From positions 868,001-932,000 of the forward strand of contig NZ_JAAMOX010000002.1 of assembly GCF_011758565.1 (NCBI RefSeq): DNA of 64,000 nt. Direction: 5' to 3'. How positions within the stretch are numbered: position 1 is the stretch's first letter; each line of letters opens with the position of its first letter. The DNA is from Lysinibacter cavernae. Its GTDB lineage: Bacteria; Actinomycetota; Actinomycetes; Actinomycetales; Microbacteriaceae. A model generated the notes under the pieces. It saw nothing but the letters and a program-made list of their open reading frames with translations, was not told the DNA's origin and did no database searches. The translations under genes and the position numbers were made by a program. Shown one piece after another: positions 45,048 through 55,142 of this stretch.

Positions 45048-47912
45048 TTAGTCGAGGTCGGCCGGAGGTGCGTCTGCTGCCGCGCGCTGGGCAGCTGCCT
45101 CGTCGTGGCGGTTGAGCGCCTCGAAGACCTCTGCCAGCTCGAGGGCCATTGTGGTCCACTGAGGAGACTCCGACGGCATACGCTCAAGCGCCGACTCGTA
45201 GAAGGGCACCGCTTCGTCATGTCGACTCTGCTCAACAAGCAACCGGCCAACAAACAACTCGGAGAGCGAGGCGGATACTTCGTCCTGCGACGCCGCGTAG
45301 CCGTCCGCGGCCTGAAGGGCGGCGCTCATAGCCTCGTCAATGCGCTTGAGTGAGTGGAGGGCGCGTGCTCGGCTGTCGGTGAGGTCGGCGAGCAGCCACG
45401 GCGATTGCATGTCGGCGGCGAGGGCGAGGGCCTCGTCGATGGTCGCGATTCCGGTGGCATCCTCGAAGTGGGCTTTGGCCGCGCCGAAGCGCTGCAGCGC
45501 CATGATGACCGGCTGCGGGTTATCAAGCGCGCGGGCGGCGGTGAGTGCCGTCTCGAACACGTCGATGGCATCCTCATCGTTGAACTGGATGAGGAGCGTG
45601 CCAAGGGCAAGCCCAGACCGCATTGCGAGCAGGTGCTCGTCCGCCTGAGTTGCGTGCTCGATTGCGGAGTTCCACGCGCCATAGGCCATGCCATTTTCGC
45701 CGATCACGCGTGCGGCTTCGCCCATGACGTAGAGGATGTCAGCGAGGACTGCCGGTTCTGCTCCCTCGTCGAGCATGGTGCGGTACGCTTCGTCGAGCTT
45801 TTCGAGCGCGGCGTCCGACTCGCCTGCGTAGTGCAGGTAGCGTCCGAGCATGACGGTCAGCTCGGTGATGCCGGCGGATTCGGACAGTTCTGCCTGAGTA
45901 ATGGCGTAGCGGATGCGGCGCGCGGCCTCATCGTCTCGGTTGGCATCACTCAACAGGGCGGCAGAGAGCACGCTCGACGAGATGGTGCCAGCCCTGTTGC
46001 CGAGGGATGCCTGGAGAGCCACAAGCTCTTCGGCAAGCGCTGTGCCAGCGTCATAGTCGTTAGTTGCCCCGAAAATCTGGGCCCTGATGGTGAGCGCCGG
46101 GATGCGCACGCGCGGCCGGTTATCCGGGGTGACAAGCGCGTCGAGCTCAACGATGGCCTCGTCCATCCGGCCAAGACCAAGCAGCGTGTGGGCGAGCAGG
46201 AGCCGCGCCGATGGCTGGATCTCGTGCGGATCTGAGACGGTCGTTCGGGTTACGGCTTCGCTGACAAGCTCTTTGGCCCATTCAACAAGTTCGCCGTTGG
46301 TGGCATCCACGTTGCCGAGGGCCGCCTCGGCGGTCGTGAGCAGGAGCTCGACCACAACGTCGTCGTCTTCCTCGCCGCTTCGGCTTCGTTCGAGCTCATC
46401 GCGGAGGATGCCAAATCGGATGGGGTTGTGATCTTCGTACAGCATCATGCCGAGCCGTTGTTCGAGGTCGGCCGTTGCGGTGCGTCCGGATGCGCGAAGC
46501 TCGGCGAGTCGCTGCACATGCGATTCTTCTGCGGCCTCTGGCTGGCCAAGCTGCTGATAGACGCGGATGGCGATACCAAGCAGTGAAGCTCGTTTTGAAT
46601 CGATGGGGAGGCGGAGTCCTGCATCGATCGCGGCCTTCGCCCCGACGGCGTCACCTGCCATAAGGAGTACGATGGCGCGCTCGCACCATTCTTCGGCCGT
46701 TGTTGGCTCGGCAACCTCCGGCTCCGGCGTGCGAAACGCCACGGATTCGACGGGAACCGCGTATCGCTCGCCGGCAAGTGCGTGCGCCTTGGTGATGCGC
46801 TGGCTGAAGTAGTCGTTGCCGTTTCTGGCATTGAATTGCTCCGCGAGTGCTTCTGCCGCTGCCCAGGCCACGGCTGAGAGTTCGGCAGCGGTGCGGGGCC
46901 TTTGGGCGCCGTCGTCGCCGAGTGCCGGTGAGCCGAGAACCGGCGTGAGCGCGTTGCTTTCTGAGCCGCGCACGATCTGATCGCTAAACCCCGCAGCGAC
47001 AACCGCATCCAGGAGGACACCAATTGCGAGCAGCCCCGTGAAGTGGCCGGAACGGTTGACCGGGTCTTTTGCGATGCCGCGGAGGTGGCGCTCAAGCATG
47101 TTGAGTCCTCGCGCCTCGTTGCCGGTGATGGCGCAGAAGACGAGGTGGTCGGCAATAATCCCAAAGCCGTCCTGATTGTTTTTGGCGACTCGGTAGCTGC
47201 GAAGGTGGGCGGCCCGTGCGTCGTCAAAGCGGCCGGCGCGAAGGTAGGGCAGCAGGGCCTCTGCCTCGCTGGTTTCGGGCTCCTCGCCGCAGCTGAGCCC
47301 CTGTTCGAAGATCTCGTCGTAGAGGCGGATGGCTTTTGCCGCGTCGCCGGTTACCTGGAAGAAATATGCGTCCTCGTTGCGAACGCATGCCTCGCAGTGG
47401 CTGTAGTCGTCTTCGTCGGTGAGGTTGCGCTCGTCCATGTAGGCGCGGGCCTCATCAAGTCGGCCAGTGACCATCGCGGTCGAAAACTTCGATTGCAGCA
47501 CACCGCTCTGGGTTGCCCCTGCCTCGCGGTAGCGCCGAGCCATGTCGTCATGGATACCGGCAACCTGCTCAAGCGAAAACAGTGGGTTGGTGGTGAGGCG
47601 GCCGGCCATCCATTTGTATTGGAAGAGGAGGCTGCCTGCGCCTGAATCGAGCGGGAATTTGGCTGGGTCGCTGTCGTGCTTGCCAACGCACCATCCGAAC
47701 GAGCTGAGCATGGCGTCGGTGTCGCCAGTCATATGCGCCGACTGGGTGAGGCGCATGCGGGCCTCGTAGGCGAGCCGTTCGTCGCCGGTTTCTTCGGCGT
47801 AGCGGATGGTTTCCGCGATGATCTCGCGTTCTTCCGGCCCACACATCATGTGGTCGATGCGCTGAAGGAACTCTGTGCCTTTTGCGTCAAACGTGGGGGT
47901 TGCGTCTGTCAT
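45048..47912 (-). CDS. Large TPR-repeat protein coupled to HSP90-like ATPase
   Basis: The protein has 954 residues, ATGA overlap with the HSP90-like gene. It is almost entirely helical repeats of TPR type, for example GDERLAYEARMRLTQSAHMTGD and DEAIVELDALVTPDN, running to the C-terminus (RHDEAVPFYESALERMP). A CEAC pair lies near residue 180. No catalytic domain, signal or membrane segment is visible. TPR proteins are classic HSP90 partners, so with the upstream gene this looks like a two-component chaperone module. The combination recurs in actinobacteria to my memory but lacks an assigned function. Confidence 0.85.
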   Translation of the reverse strand: MTDATPTFDAKGTEFLQRIDHMMCGPEEREIIAETIRYAEETGDERLAYEARMRLTQSAHMTGDTDAMLSSFGWCVGKHDSDPAKFPLDSGAGSLLFQYKWMAGRLTTNPLFSLEQVAGIHDDMARRYREAGATQSGVLQSKFSTAMVTGRLDEARAYMDERNLTDEDDYSHCEACVRNEDAYFFQVTGDAAKAIRLYDEIFEQGLSCGEEPETSEAEALLPYLRAGRFDDARAAHLRSYRVAKNNQDGFGIIADHLVFCAITGNEARGLNMLERHLRGIAKDPVNRSGHFTGLLAIGVLLDAVVAAGFSDQIVRGSESNALTPVLGSPALGDDGAQRPRTAAELSAVAWAAAEALAEQFNARNGNDYFSQRITKAHALAGERYAVPVESVAFRTPEPEVAEPTTAEEWCERAIVLLMAGDAVGAKAAIDAGLRLPIDSKRASLLGIAIRVYQQLGQPEAAEESHVQRLAELRASGRTATADLEQRLGMMLYEDHNPIRFGILRDELERSRSGEEDDDVVVELLLTTAEAALGNVDATNGELVEWAKELVSEAVTRTTVSDPHEIQPSARLLLAHTLLGLGRMDEAIVELDALVTPDNRPRVRIPALTIRAQIFGATNDYDAGTALAEELVALQASLGNRAGTISSSVLSAALLSDANRDDEAARRIRYAITQAELSESAGITELTVMLGRYLHYAGESDAALEKLDEAYRTMLDEGAEPAVLADILYVMGEAARVIGENGMAYGAWNSAIEHATQADEHLLAMRSGLALGTLLIQFNDEDAIDVFETALTAARALDNPQPVIMALQRFGAAKAHFEDATGIATIDEALALAADMQSPWLLADLTDSRARALHSLKRIDEAMSAALQAADGYAASQDEVSASLSELFVGRLLVEQSRHDEAVPFYESALERMPSESPQWTTMALELAEVFEALNRHDEAAAQRAAADAPPADLD

Positions 47913-49822
47913 GAGAAGTCTCCTTCGGCGGGGTCGGACCAGTCAAGGCCGACACTCAGTTGGATAAGGTCGGTCATCGATTGGCTCAGCATGACGCGGT
48001 CCGCGGCGCTGAGGGGGCGATGACCTGCAAGCAGGGCCTGTACATACAGCAGCTGGATGCTGCGCGCGAAGACAACGGAATCACTCAGCTCTGCGAGCTT
48101 GCGAACAAGCGGGCTGTTCCAGTTGAGGCACAGTTGCGCTTGGGCGGCGGCGCTGGCATCTTCGCCTGCCTGAGCGGTGAAGATCGTGTCAACGGTTGTG
48201 ACAACCTGTGACCAGAGGCCGGGGGCGATGGTCGCAGCTTTTGTGCGCTCCATCCGGCGGAGCACGGCTGGGTCAGCCACGTACAGGGACGAGAGGTCTG
48301 AGGGGTGGAAGCTGCGGACCGAGACGCGGCAGTCAACGGCGGAGAGCACGTCAGTCGCTTTTGCTTCGAGGGCAACAACAGCGTCGCGGTCGTCGAGCGG
48401 AGGGACGTCGAGGTTATCGAGCTCATCAGCAACCGTGACCTGTTCGGTGTGAACGCCATCCATAAACTGAGGAAGCCTCGCGAAGAGTTCGCTCTCGTAG
48501 ATGTAGCCGCCATTCACGATTGGGGCGTCAGTTGATGCGATGGGTGCCAGCTGTCGGAACTCGTCGACCGTTCCTGTGTAGCGAAGCGAGCCGTAGGAGT
48601 TGAGGTAGTCATTGATAGTCATGTGACCGAGTGAGGTCTCGATCGTGAGCCAGTTGACGACGGCCTCTGCGAGTTCGTCATCGTGTACGGCGAGGGATTT
48701 GAGGCCGAGCGAGTGAATTTGGATGAACTCTTGCAGCAGGTGCGGTTTGGTTGCAGACAGCAGCATGATCCAGCGACGAACGGCGGCCCCAATGGCTTCG
48801 CGGGTCTCTTCGAGCTCGCTGCTTGCGATGAATTGCTCGCGGGATGCGGTTGGGTTGAGCCCAGTGGTGTCGATGACCACGCGCACGAAGAACGCCCAGT
48901 CTGGCAGGAGGTCGTCGACGGTTTCGCTCAGGAGCATTCCGCCGAGGTAGGCCCTGTGGGATTGGCGGCTTCCGGGGCGGGGGCTGAACGGCAGCACAAA
49001 CGCGGTTCCGCGGGTCCCTGTTGATGGCACAACAACTTCAATCGCATCGAACGGGCGTTGGCCGAGGAGCTTCTCCCCCAAAGCCAGTAACTCGTCGCCC
49101 GGCTTATCAAAGGGCTTACTGAAGATCGGGTCTTCGTTGACCGTCACCCAGCGGACGCCGTCTGGCGTCGAATCCGTTGGTGGGGTCTCGGTAGCCGGCT
49201 GCGCAACTTCAACGGCAAGGTCGAGGTAGCGGCCGTAGAGCGCGGCAAGCTTCAGTACCGACGAGGGCGTCAGCAGGTCAGAGTCTCCGTCGCGTGGGTT
49301 GAGTGAGATTTCGGTGCCAATGGGGAGGTTCGCCGACTCAGCGTCGTTGAGTTCGCGAATGGTGAAGGTGCCGTTTGTGTTGCCTTTCCACTCGATCGGC
49401 GCGCCACCGCGGGCCGATCGGCTGCGAACCGTGATGGTGTCGGCAACCATGAAGCAGCTCAGTAGGCCAATTCCGAACTGGCCGAGGTAGTCGTCGCGGT
49501 TCATGCTGAGCATGTCGTCGCGTTTTGAGCTGCGGCCGACCGTGGCTAACAACTCGGACGCCTCTGTCGCGGTGAGGCCAACGCCGTTATCGCGAAACAC
49601 GAAGTCATTGGTGCCGTCGGCAAGTCCGGCTGGAACGATCTGTACAACGCCGACCGGGGCGTCCGCGAATTCTCGGCGGCGGGCCGAAACCGCATCCCTG
49701 CCGTTTTGTAGGAGCTCGCGCAGGAACACTCGCGGGCTTGAGTAAATGTGTCGGCTGAGTAGGTCGACAACGCCGCGGAGATCAACCTGAAAGGGGGTGG
49801 CTGACTCTGGAACGGTGTTCAT
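47909..49822 (-). CDS. HSP90-family (HtpG-like) GHKL ATPase
   Basis: The protein has 637 residues from the ATG giving MNTVPESATPF; a longer frame upstream is unsupported. GHKL motifs: FLRELLQNGRDAV (N box), FRDNGVGLT (G1), GQFGIGLLSCFMVAD (G2), and the middle-domain LNPTASREQF with the Arg that contacts ATP in HtpG. The C-terminal part is divergent from canonical HtpG, with no obvious dimerisation motif. It is translationally coupled to the TPR gene. It is more likely a specialised paralogue than the housekeeping chaperone. Confidence 0.88.
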   Translation of the reverse strand: MNTVPESATPFQVDLRGVVDLLSRHIYSSPRVFLRELLQNGRDAVSARRREFADAPVGVVQIVPAGLADGTNDFVFRDNGVGLTATEASELLATVGRSSKRDDMLSMNRDDYLGQFGIGLLSCFMVADTITVRSRSARGGAPIEWKGNTNGTFTIRELNDAESANLPIGTEISLNPRDGDSDLLTPSSVLKLAALYGRYLDLAVEVAQPATETPPTDSTPDGVRWVTVNEDPIFSKPFDKPGDELLALGEKLLGQRPFDAIEVVVPSTGTRGTAFVLPFSPRPGSRQSHRAYLGGMLLSETVDDLLPDWAFFVRVVIDTTGLNPTASREQFIASSELEETREAIGAAVRRWIMLLSATKPHLLQEFIQIHSLGLKSLAVHDDELAEAVVNWLTIETSLGHMTINDYLNSYGSLRYTGTVDEFRQLAPIASTDAPIVNGGYIYESELFARLPQFMDGVHTEQVTVADELDNLDVPPLDDRDAVVALEAKATDVLSAVDCRVSVRSFHPSDLSSLYVADPAVLRRMERTKAATIAPGLWSQVVTTVDTIFTAQAGEDASAAAQAQLCLNWNSPLVRKLAELSDSVVFARSIQLLYVQALLAGHRPLSAADRVMLSQSMTDLIQLSVGLDWSDPAEGDFS

Positions 49823-50211
49823 ACGTTGTGGGCTCCTTCGGGTGGCGTGGTGTCTCATCCGACGTGATGCAACAACCAACGCCAAACGGGGTAAAGTCTA
49901 CCGTTTCTGCGCCGGAATCATGCTGAGTTTGCGCGGGATTCTGCTGAGGGCGATAGCGTAACGAGTGCCCAAAAACTGATTTGTGTTGGCTGCTCAGTAT
50001 CGAGCGGCACGCTGCCGGGATGTACATCGGGGCGCTTCGGTCGTTCAGGGGCGCGAAAATAGCGTACTTTTTTACTTTTTTCCCAGTTAGTAGGGCAAAT
50101 CCATGTCCCGTATGATTGTTTTTCGGGAGAAGCAGATACCCCGTCCAGCGCCGCTGTTTTGGGAGCCTCCTTGGCCGATCGGCAACCGCACCTCACACAG
50201 AAAGAACCAAT
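49823..50211. other. Divergent intergenic region
   Basis: About 390 bases between the HSP90-like gene and the DUF805 gene, presumably holding both promoters. An AT-rich stretch with two T-runs lies at 50066-50088. No RNA gene or clear operator is recognised. Confidence 0.4.
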
Positions 50212-50784
50212 ATGACGTATCCGTCAGCACCGCAGTTTAACCCCGAGTTTTCGGCAGCGCCAGTTGGCGCCGCAACCCCTGGTGACCTGCGGCTTCCCCT
50301 CTACGGCGCAACGTTCGGGCAGGCTGTGAGTCGATTCTTTAAGAAGTACGCCACCTTCACCGGTCGGTCGTCGCGTTCAGAGTACTGGTGGGTCGCCCTC
50401 TTTAGTTTCCTTGTGTACCTCATCCCGACCATTCTGATGACCGCAGGCATTGTGGTTGGGGCAGTGTATGCCGCAGATAACCCGGTGAGGACATTGATGG
50501 GCTACGACTCAGGGACCGGCGAGGAAGTATACGTTGAGACCGGCAGCGGAATCATCAACTACGCCCCTGCCGCAACCATGATCTTTGTAGGCCTCGGGCT
50601 CATGGCCGTGATTGGTCTCGCGATGCTTGTGCCGTACTACGCCATGCTGTGGCGTCGACTGCACGACGCAAACTTGCCTGGAGCGCTTGGTCTACTCACG
50701 CTGCTTCCGTCGCTTGGAAGCATTGCGACCATTATCTTCGCCGTGCTGCCACCAAAACCTGAGGGTCAGAGGTTCGACGTCTAG
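50212..50784 (+). CDS. DUF805 membrane protein
   Basis: The protein has 190 residues, ATG after GAAAGAA. A proline-rich head of about 30 residues precedes the DUF805 core: AVSRFFKKYATFTGRSSRSEYWWVALF, a large helix (FLVYLIPTILMTAGIVVGAVY), a soluble loop, two more helices and the motif MLWRRLHDANLPG. DUF805 proteins are small inner-membrane proteins of unknown role. A strong hairpin follows. Confidence 0.9.
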   Translation: MTYPSAPQFNPEFSAAPVGAATPGDLRLPLYGATFGQAVSRFFKKYATFTGRSSRSEYWWVALFSFLVYLIPTILMTAGIVVGAVYAADNPVRTLMGYDSGTGEEVYVETGSGIINYAPAATMIFVGLGLMAVIGLAMLVPYYAMLWRRLHDANLPGALGLLTLLPSLGSIATIIFAVLPPKPEGQRFDV

Positions 50785-50796
50785 TCGATTGGCTAC

Positions 50797-50827
50797 GCCG
50801 CCCCGTTTCCTGTGGGAACGGGGCGGC
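50797..50827. terminator. Bidirectional hairpin terminator
   Basis: 14-bp arms GCCGCCCCGTTTCC/GGGAACGGGGCGGC with a 3-base loop and one G-T pair, placed between convergent DUF805 and amidase genes. No T-run. Confidence 0.7.
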
Positions 50828-50844
50828 TGCCCTTGCTCAATCGC

Positions 50845-52251
50845 TTACAGGGTTGGTCGAAATTCTGCCCACGGGCGTACCCGCTCAAGCTGAGCCGACA
50901 CCGCCATGATTGTTGCTTCTCCGCCCGCTCTCCCAATGATTTGAACGCTCAGCGGGAGGCCATCGGCGCTTCGGCCAGAGGGGAGAGCCGCTGCAGGATT
51001 GCCGCACAGGTTCCAGATGCTGGTGAAGGACGCTGCCGGTGTCGCCTTGAGCGAGGCCCTGACGAACCCAACGCCTGAGAGCTGACCAGCCCGCACCGCC
51101 GGCGTCGTCGCGGTCGGCGTGAGTACCAGGTCATACTCCTCGAATACGGTGTTGATGGTGGTGGATGCCGCCGCCCCTGCCCGCTCCGCCCATGCAGCCC
51201 AAGGCTTGGTGATCGTTGCCACGCGCACCATTGCCTTGGTTCGGCCCTCCAACCGTTCGGGATGATCAACCCGTTTGGCCTCGTCGAGCACTCCTCCGGC
51301 AACTTGGAACAGGAACGGCAGCGCGGTTGAGGCTTTGGGAAGTGTGCCGTGCGAAACGATGTGGCCGAGGGCTGCGAGCGTCTGGGCAGTTGCCTCGAGT
51401 GCTGCGAGCGTCTCGGCGTCGGCCGCCGGCCCGCCGTTTGGGTTATCCGATGCGACCAGGATGCGAAGGCTCCCCGGGTTTGTTGTCAGGGCATCCAGCA
51501 GCGGAGCATCCCACGGTGTTGCGTGGTAGGCGTCTGTCGGTGTTGTGCCCGCGATCACATCGTAGATGAGCGCCGCATCGGCAACCGTTCTGGTGAGTGG
51601 CCCGATCGTGCCAAGTGATCGCCACAGCGCGGCATTTGGCGCTGCGCTCACTCGGCCCCGTTGTGGCTTGAGGCCGAAGAGCCCACACGCCGCCGAGGGA
51701 AGTCTGATGGAACCTCCGCCGTCCCCACCAATGCCAGCAGGGACCATCCCTGCGGCAACAGCTGCGGCGGTTCCGCCGCTTGATCCGGCTGGCGAGCGCG
51801 TCACGTCCCACGGATTGCGAGTGATGCCGTTCGCTTCCGTCTCGGTGTAGGGCCAGATGCCAAACTCGGGCATTAGCGTTTTGCCGATGATGACCGCGCC
51901 AGCTTGGCGCAACCGGCGCACGACCTCGCTGTCCCTCGATGCGATCACGGTGGAGGCTGCGCCGCCGTACGTTGTCGGGGTTCCTTCCACGTCGTTCTCG
52001 TCTTTGATCGCGATGGGCACGCCGTGAAGCGGGCCGAGCTGGGCGCCGGATGCTTGGAGCGCGTCGCGGGCGTCTGCCTCTGCCCTCGCCTCGGCGCTGA
52101 GGATGCGTTTGAACGCGTTGAGCCTTGGGTTGAGCGCCTCGATGCGGGCAATGAAATGCTCGGTGACCTCCCGTGACGTCACCTCGGCACCGGCGATCCA
52201 CGCCGCCAGATCGGTGACGGAGGCAAAGCTGAGGCGTTCGGAGTTGCTCAT
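50845..52251 (-). CDS. Amidase signature-family amidase
   Basis: The protein has 468 residues. The Ser-cisSer-Lys triad is readable: [11 protein letters not shown] (Lys, about residue 82), [18 protein letters not shown] (about 155) and [22 protein letters not shown] (nucleophile Ser, about 180). It hydrolyses a small amide in the cytoplasm; the substrate is unknown. It is separated from the upstream alpha/beta hydrolase gene by 48 bases on the same strand, so possible co-transcription. Confidence 0.93.
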   Translation of the reverse strand: MSNSERLSFASVTDLAAWIAGAEVTSREVTEHFIARIEALNPRLNAFKRILSAEARAEADARDALQASGAQLGPLHGVPIAIKDENDVEGTPTTYGGAASTVIASRDSEVVRRLRQAGAVIIGKTLMPEFGIWPYTETEANGITRNPWDVTRSPAGSSGGTAAAVAAGMVPAGIGGDGGGSIRLPSAACGLFGLKPQRGRVSAAPNAALWRSLGTIGPLTRTVADAALIYDVIAGTTPTDAYHATPWDAPLLDALTTNPGSLRILVASDNPNGGPAADAETLAALEATAQTLAALGHIVSHGTLPKASTALPFLFQVAGGVLDEAKRVDHPERLEGRTKAMVRVATITKPWAAWAERAGAAASTTINTVFEEYDLVLTPTATTPAVRAGQLSGVGFVRASLKATPAASFTSIWNLCGNPAAALPSGRSADGLPLSVQIIGRAGGEATIMAVSAQLERVRPWAEFRPTL

Positions 52252-52299
52252 CGGCTCCCTTTCGTGATTGGCTCAACCATAGCCGCAGGCTGCCCCTGG

Positions 52300-53010
52300 T
52301 TACAGCGCGGTCGCTGCCAGGGCATCCACTGCCGAGCGGACTGCGATCAGGGTAGCCCCGTGCCGGAGGACAAGAAAATGTCCCCGTGCGGGAACAACGA
52401 TGTTCTTTGCCCCGTCGAGGGCGGCAGTTGAGGGGATGTTGGGATCGAGGCTTGGCACGATTGAGGTGATCTTGGTGTTTGCGGTCACCTCTTTGGTGAG
52501 GTCAAGCAGGGTTGGGTTATCGGGGAGAAACTCGCGCACTGCTGGCGTGCGCACGAAGCGCGCGTATTCTGAGCCTGCAAACGGGGTTGCTACGCAAATT
52601 GCGCCGAGCACGTTCGGGTGGGATCCCGCCGCGAGCACTCGCTTGGACATCAGGCCGCCCTTGCTGTGGGCAACAAGAATGATGGGCGTACCCCCGACGG
52701 CATCAAGATGCGCGGCGAGGAGGTCGGCGCCAGCCGCGATGGGTCGCCGGTTGATGCCGAGCCCCGTCACCGTGCTGATGCGGTAACCTGCGGCGTGGAG
52801 ATCCTTGGCAATCGGCTGCATCATTCGCCAAGTTTCGTAGACGCCGGGCACCAACACAATTAAGGGTTTGCTTTGGTCGCCTGAGCGGTAGCTGTTGGGG
52901 TTCTTTGGGAGCAGGAATGTCGCGAGTTGGCGCAGGGTTGCGTAGCCAAAATCGGCGAGCGTGAGCGGTAAGTGTCGAGCGATGGCTCGCAGCTGGGAGC
53001 CGAGGCTCAT
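52300..53010 (-). CDS. Alpha/beta hydrolase (lipase/PGAP1-like)
   Basis: The protein has 236 residues; the start is the ATG of an ATGA overlap with the preceding hydrolase, rather than the longer arginine-rich frame. PLIVLVPGVYETWRMM forms the oxyanion strand, VAHSKGGLMSKRVL holds the nucleophile Ser, and PARGHFLVLRH the catalytic His. Looks like a triacylglycerol-lipase-like esterase. It shares an operon with a second hydrolase. Confidence 0.85.
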   Translation of the reverse strand: MSLGSQLRAIARHLPLTLADFGYATLRQLATFLLPKNPNSYRSGDQSKPLIVLVPGVYETWRMMQPIAKDLHAAGYRISTVTGLGINRRPIAAGADLLAAHLDAVGGTPIILVAHSKGGLMSKRVLAAGSHPNVLGAICVATPFAGSEYARFVRTPAVREFLPDNPTLLDLTKEVTANTKITSIVPSLDPNIPSTAALDGAKNIVVPARGHFLVLRHGATLIAVRSAVDALAATAL

Positions 53011-53801
53011 GCCGGACCGTCGTGCGAACCATTCTCCGCGGCAGCAGCGTCGGCCTCTGCCGCCGACCGCACGCTTGGGAGAATATGCACGGTGATCGCT
53101 TTTGTGACGCCTTCCGCGCACTCGACCATCGTCTCATGGCCCCTGCCGGGTACCTCAACGAGGACGCTGTCCCTCACGAGGTGTTGCACGCGCTGGCACC
53201 AGTCCCGTGGGCTGACGCGGTCCTTACTCCCTCGCACAATGAGGGTAGTCGCCCGCACTCGGGGGAGCACACCAACCATGTTGTGCGCCATCATGGTGCG
53301 CAGCTTCTTGATGTACCAGCGTGGGCCGGTTCTGACGTAGTAGTAGAACCCGCCAAACAGCACCTTTGGTGTCGACGTTGACGAATCCTGGATGATGCGA
53401 AGCGCCTGCTTCCTAACGCTGTGCTCTGCCGGGTTGATTGTTGGCGCGACCAGCACAACGTGGCGGAAAAGTTCGGGTCGAAAAGCGGCTGCCTCTGCCA
53501 CGATCTGGGTTCCCATCGAGTGTCCAATGAGGATGGGCTGGGTCACGCCCAACCTCTCAAGGTGAAGGGCAAGCAGCTGCCCGCTTTCTTCGATGCTGAG
53601 GGCATCCGCAGGCTCGGGGGAATCGCCAAAGCCGGGAAGGTCAAGCGCTATGACATGGCCGAGCGGCGACAGGTGTTCGATGAGGTCGTCGTAGTAGCGT
53701 GCCGCCATGCCGATGCCGTGCACGATGATGAAGGTTGGGGTTGCCCGCTCGCCGGCTTCGTGCGCGATCAGCGTGTAATCGTCGACCGTAATGACTCTCA
53801 T
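53007..53801 (-). CDS. Alpha/beta-fold hydrolase
   Basis: The protein has 264 residues, ATG giving MRVITVDDYTL. FIIVHGIGMAARYYDDL (HG oxyanion motif), LIGHSMGTQIVAEAA (nucleophile Ser), RGSKDRVSP (Asp) and VPGRGHETM (His) give a complete triad. Substrate unknown. The stop overlaps the downstream lipase-like start. Confidence 0.9.
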   Translation of the reverse strand: MRVITVDDYTLIAHEAGERATPTFIIVHGIGMAARYYDDLIEHLSPLGHVIALDLPGFGDSPEPADALSIEESGQLLALHLERLGVTQPILIGHSMGTQIVAEAAAFRPELFRHVVLVAPTINPAEHSVRKQALRIIQDSSTSTPKVLFGGFYYYVRTGPRWYIKKLRTMMAHNMVGVLPRVRATTLIVRGSKDRVSPRDWCQRVQHLVRDSVLVEVPGRGHETMVECAEGVTKAITVHILPSVRSAAEADAAAAENGSHDGPA

Positions 53802-53862
53802 GAACCCCCCTGTGTCCATCTTGCCAGCTGCGCAATGCGCAAGGCCAGGTTCTGTGTGCAGG

Positions 53863-54255
53863 TCAGGATGTCGACTGGCCTACCGGACGAGACGTTGCAT
53901 CGTAGGATTCTCGTGCCCTGAGGATGGTCTCGATATGCGTGGTTGCCCAGTGTTCGAGGACGGCCAGCGGCTCACCAAGGCTGCGGCCCTCCTCAGTGAG
54001 CTCATACTCAACCCTCGGGGGGATCTGCGGAAACATGGTGCGTGTCACGAGGCCGTCTCGTTCGAGCGCGCGCAGCGTCTGGGTGAGCATTTTCTGCGAG
54101 ACCCCGTCGACGCGTTCGGCGATTTCTGAGTAGCGCAGCGGTCCGTCTGCAAGGGTGCCAACAACGAGTACCGTCCAGCGATCGCCAATGCGGTCAAGGA
54201 CCTGGCGGGTTGGGCAGTCTCGAACGTATGGGTTCCATACGGCGGCTTGTGACAT
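53863..54255 (-). CDS. HxlR-family transcriptional regulator
   Basis: The protein has 130 residues. It has the conserved CPTRQVLDRIGDRWTVLVVGTLADGPLRYSEI with a single redox-type Cys (about residue 14) and a winged helix VSQKMLTQTLRALERDGLVTR. HxlR proteins often sense aldehydes or quinones through this Cys. It is divergent from an NAD(P)-binding protein gene, which it likely controls. Confidence 0.94.
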   Translation of the reverse strand: MSQAAVWNPYVRDCPTRQVLDRIGDRWTVLVVGTLADGPLRYSEIAERVDGVSQKMLTQTLRALERDGLVTRTMFPQIPPRVEYELTEEGRSLGEPLAVLEHWATTHIETILRARESYDATSRPVGQSTS

Positions 54256-54349
54256 GACAACTCCTGGATGCTTGTGGAAGCGGGTGGGTGCGGCGCCTTG
54301 CCGGTTGTTGAGGCCAGCGGACGCTGGGTGCGCTGGGTCTGTATGTTAC

Positions 54350-54363
54350 GCACTTCAAAGTGC
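54350..54363. promoter_or_regulatory. Candidate HxlR operator
   Basis: GCACTTCAAAGTGC, an inverted repeat with 6-bp arms and a 2-base centre, followed by CTAC, lies in the divergent hxlR/54483 spacer. Known HxlR-type sites share the ACTT...AAGT core. Confidence 0.6.
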
Positions 54364-54482
54364 CTACTTCCGAATAAATTGTAACTCTCTTATAGTGAGT
54401 AATGGAAGCGCGGAGGGCCAACTTTTTGGACAGCGTCGCTCGACCAGGGCATCCAGCCCCCAAATCTGACGAAGGAGCTCAT

Positions 54483-55127
54483 ATGACGAACATCACCGTA
54501 CTTGGTGGAACCGGCTACGCAGGAAAGCACATCGTGGCGGAGGCCGCCCGACGCGGGCATGCTGTCACGTCGTATAGCCGCAACGCGCCAACGGAGCCAG
54601 TTGCTGGCGTCACCTACGTGACAGGCTCGCTGCTTGACCCAGAGGTCTTGCGCTCTGCGGTCGACGGCGCGGATGTTGTGGTTGAGACGCTGTCTCCCCG
54701 AGGTGAGTTGGACGGCAAGCTTGTTGACCTGGTTTCCGAGCTCGCTCGACTCGCGACGGAACACGGCGCCAGGCTTGGTGTTGTCGGTGGCGCCGGCTCG
54801 CTGCTGGTCGAGCCAGGCGGCTCGGCCGTTGCAGACGGGCCAGACTTTCCCGCCGAGATTCTTTCAGAGGCGAAGCAGCTGCAGGCCGTACTCGAGAATC
54901 TGCGGGCGGACGCATCCGGCCTTGACTGGTTCTTTGTGAGCCCTGCCGGCGGGTTCGGACCGTGGGCAGAGGGCGAAGCGACGGGAACGTTCCGAATCGG
55001 CGGCGATGTTCTGCTTGTTGACGAACACGGCCAGTCGAACATCTCTGGTGCAGACTTCGCTACCGCGTTTGTTGACGAGATTGAGTCGCCAGCGCACAGC
55101 GGCGCCCGGTTCACTGTGGCCTACTAG
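54483..55127 (+). CDS. NAD(P)H-binding atypical SDR (NmrA/YwnB-like)
   Basis: The protein has 214 residues, ATG after GAAGGAG. ITVLGGTGYAGKHIVAEAARRGH is the dinucleotide-binding loop (GxTGxxG), followed by VTGSLLDPEVLRSAVDGADVVV and WFFVSPAGGFGPW. These proteins act as NAD(P)H-dependent reductases or redox sensors, commonly paired with HxlR regulators as here. Confidence 0.9.
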   Translation: MTNITVLGGTGYAGKHIVAEAARRGHAVTSYSRNAPTEPVAGVTYVTGSLLDPEVLRSAVDGADVVVETLSPRGELDGKLVDLVSELARLATEHGARLGVVGGAGSLLVEPGGSAVADGPDFPAEILSEAKQLQAVLENLRADASGLDWFFVSPAGGFGPWAEGEATGTFRIGGDVLLVDEHGQSNISGADFATAFVDEIESPAHSGARFTVAY

Positions 55128-55142
55128 CCCACTCGCCTTGTA

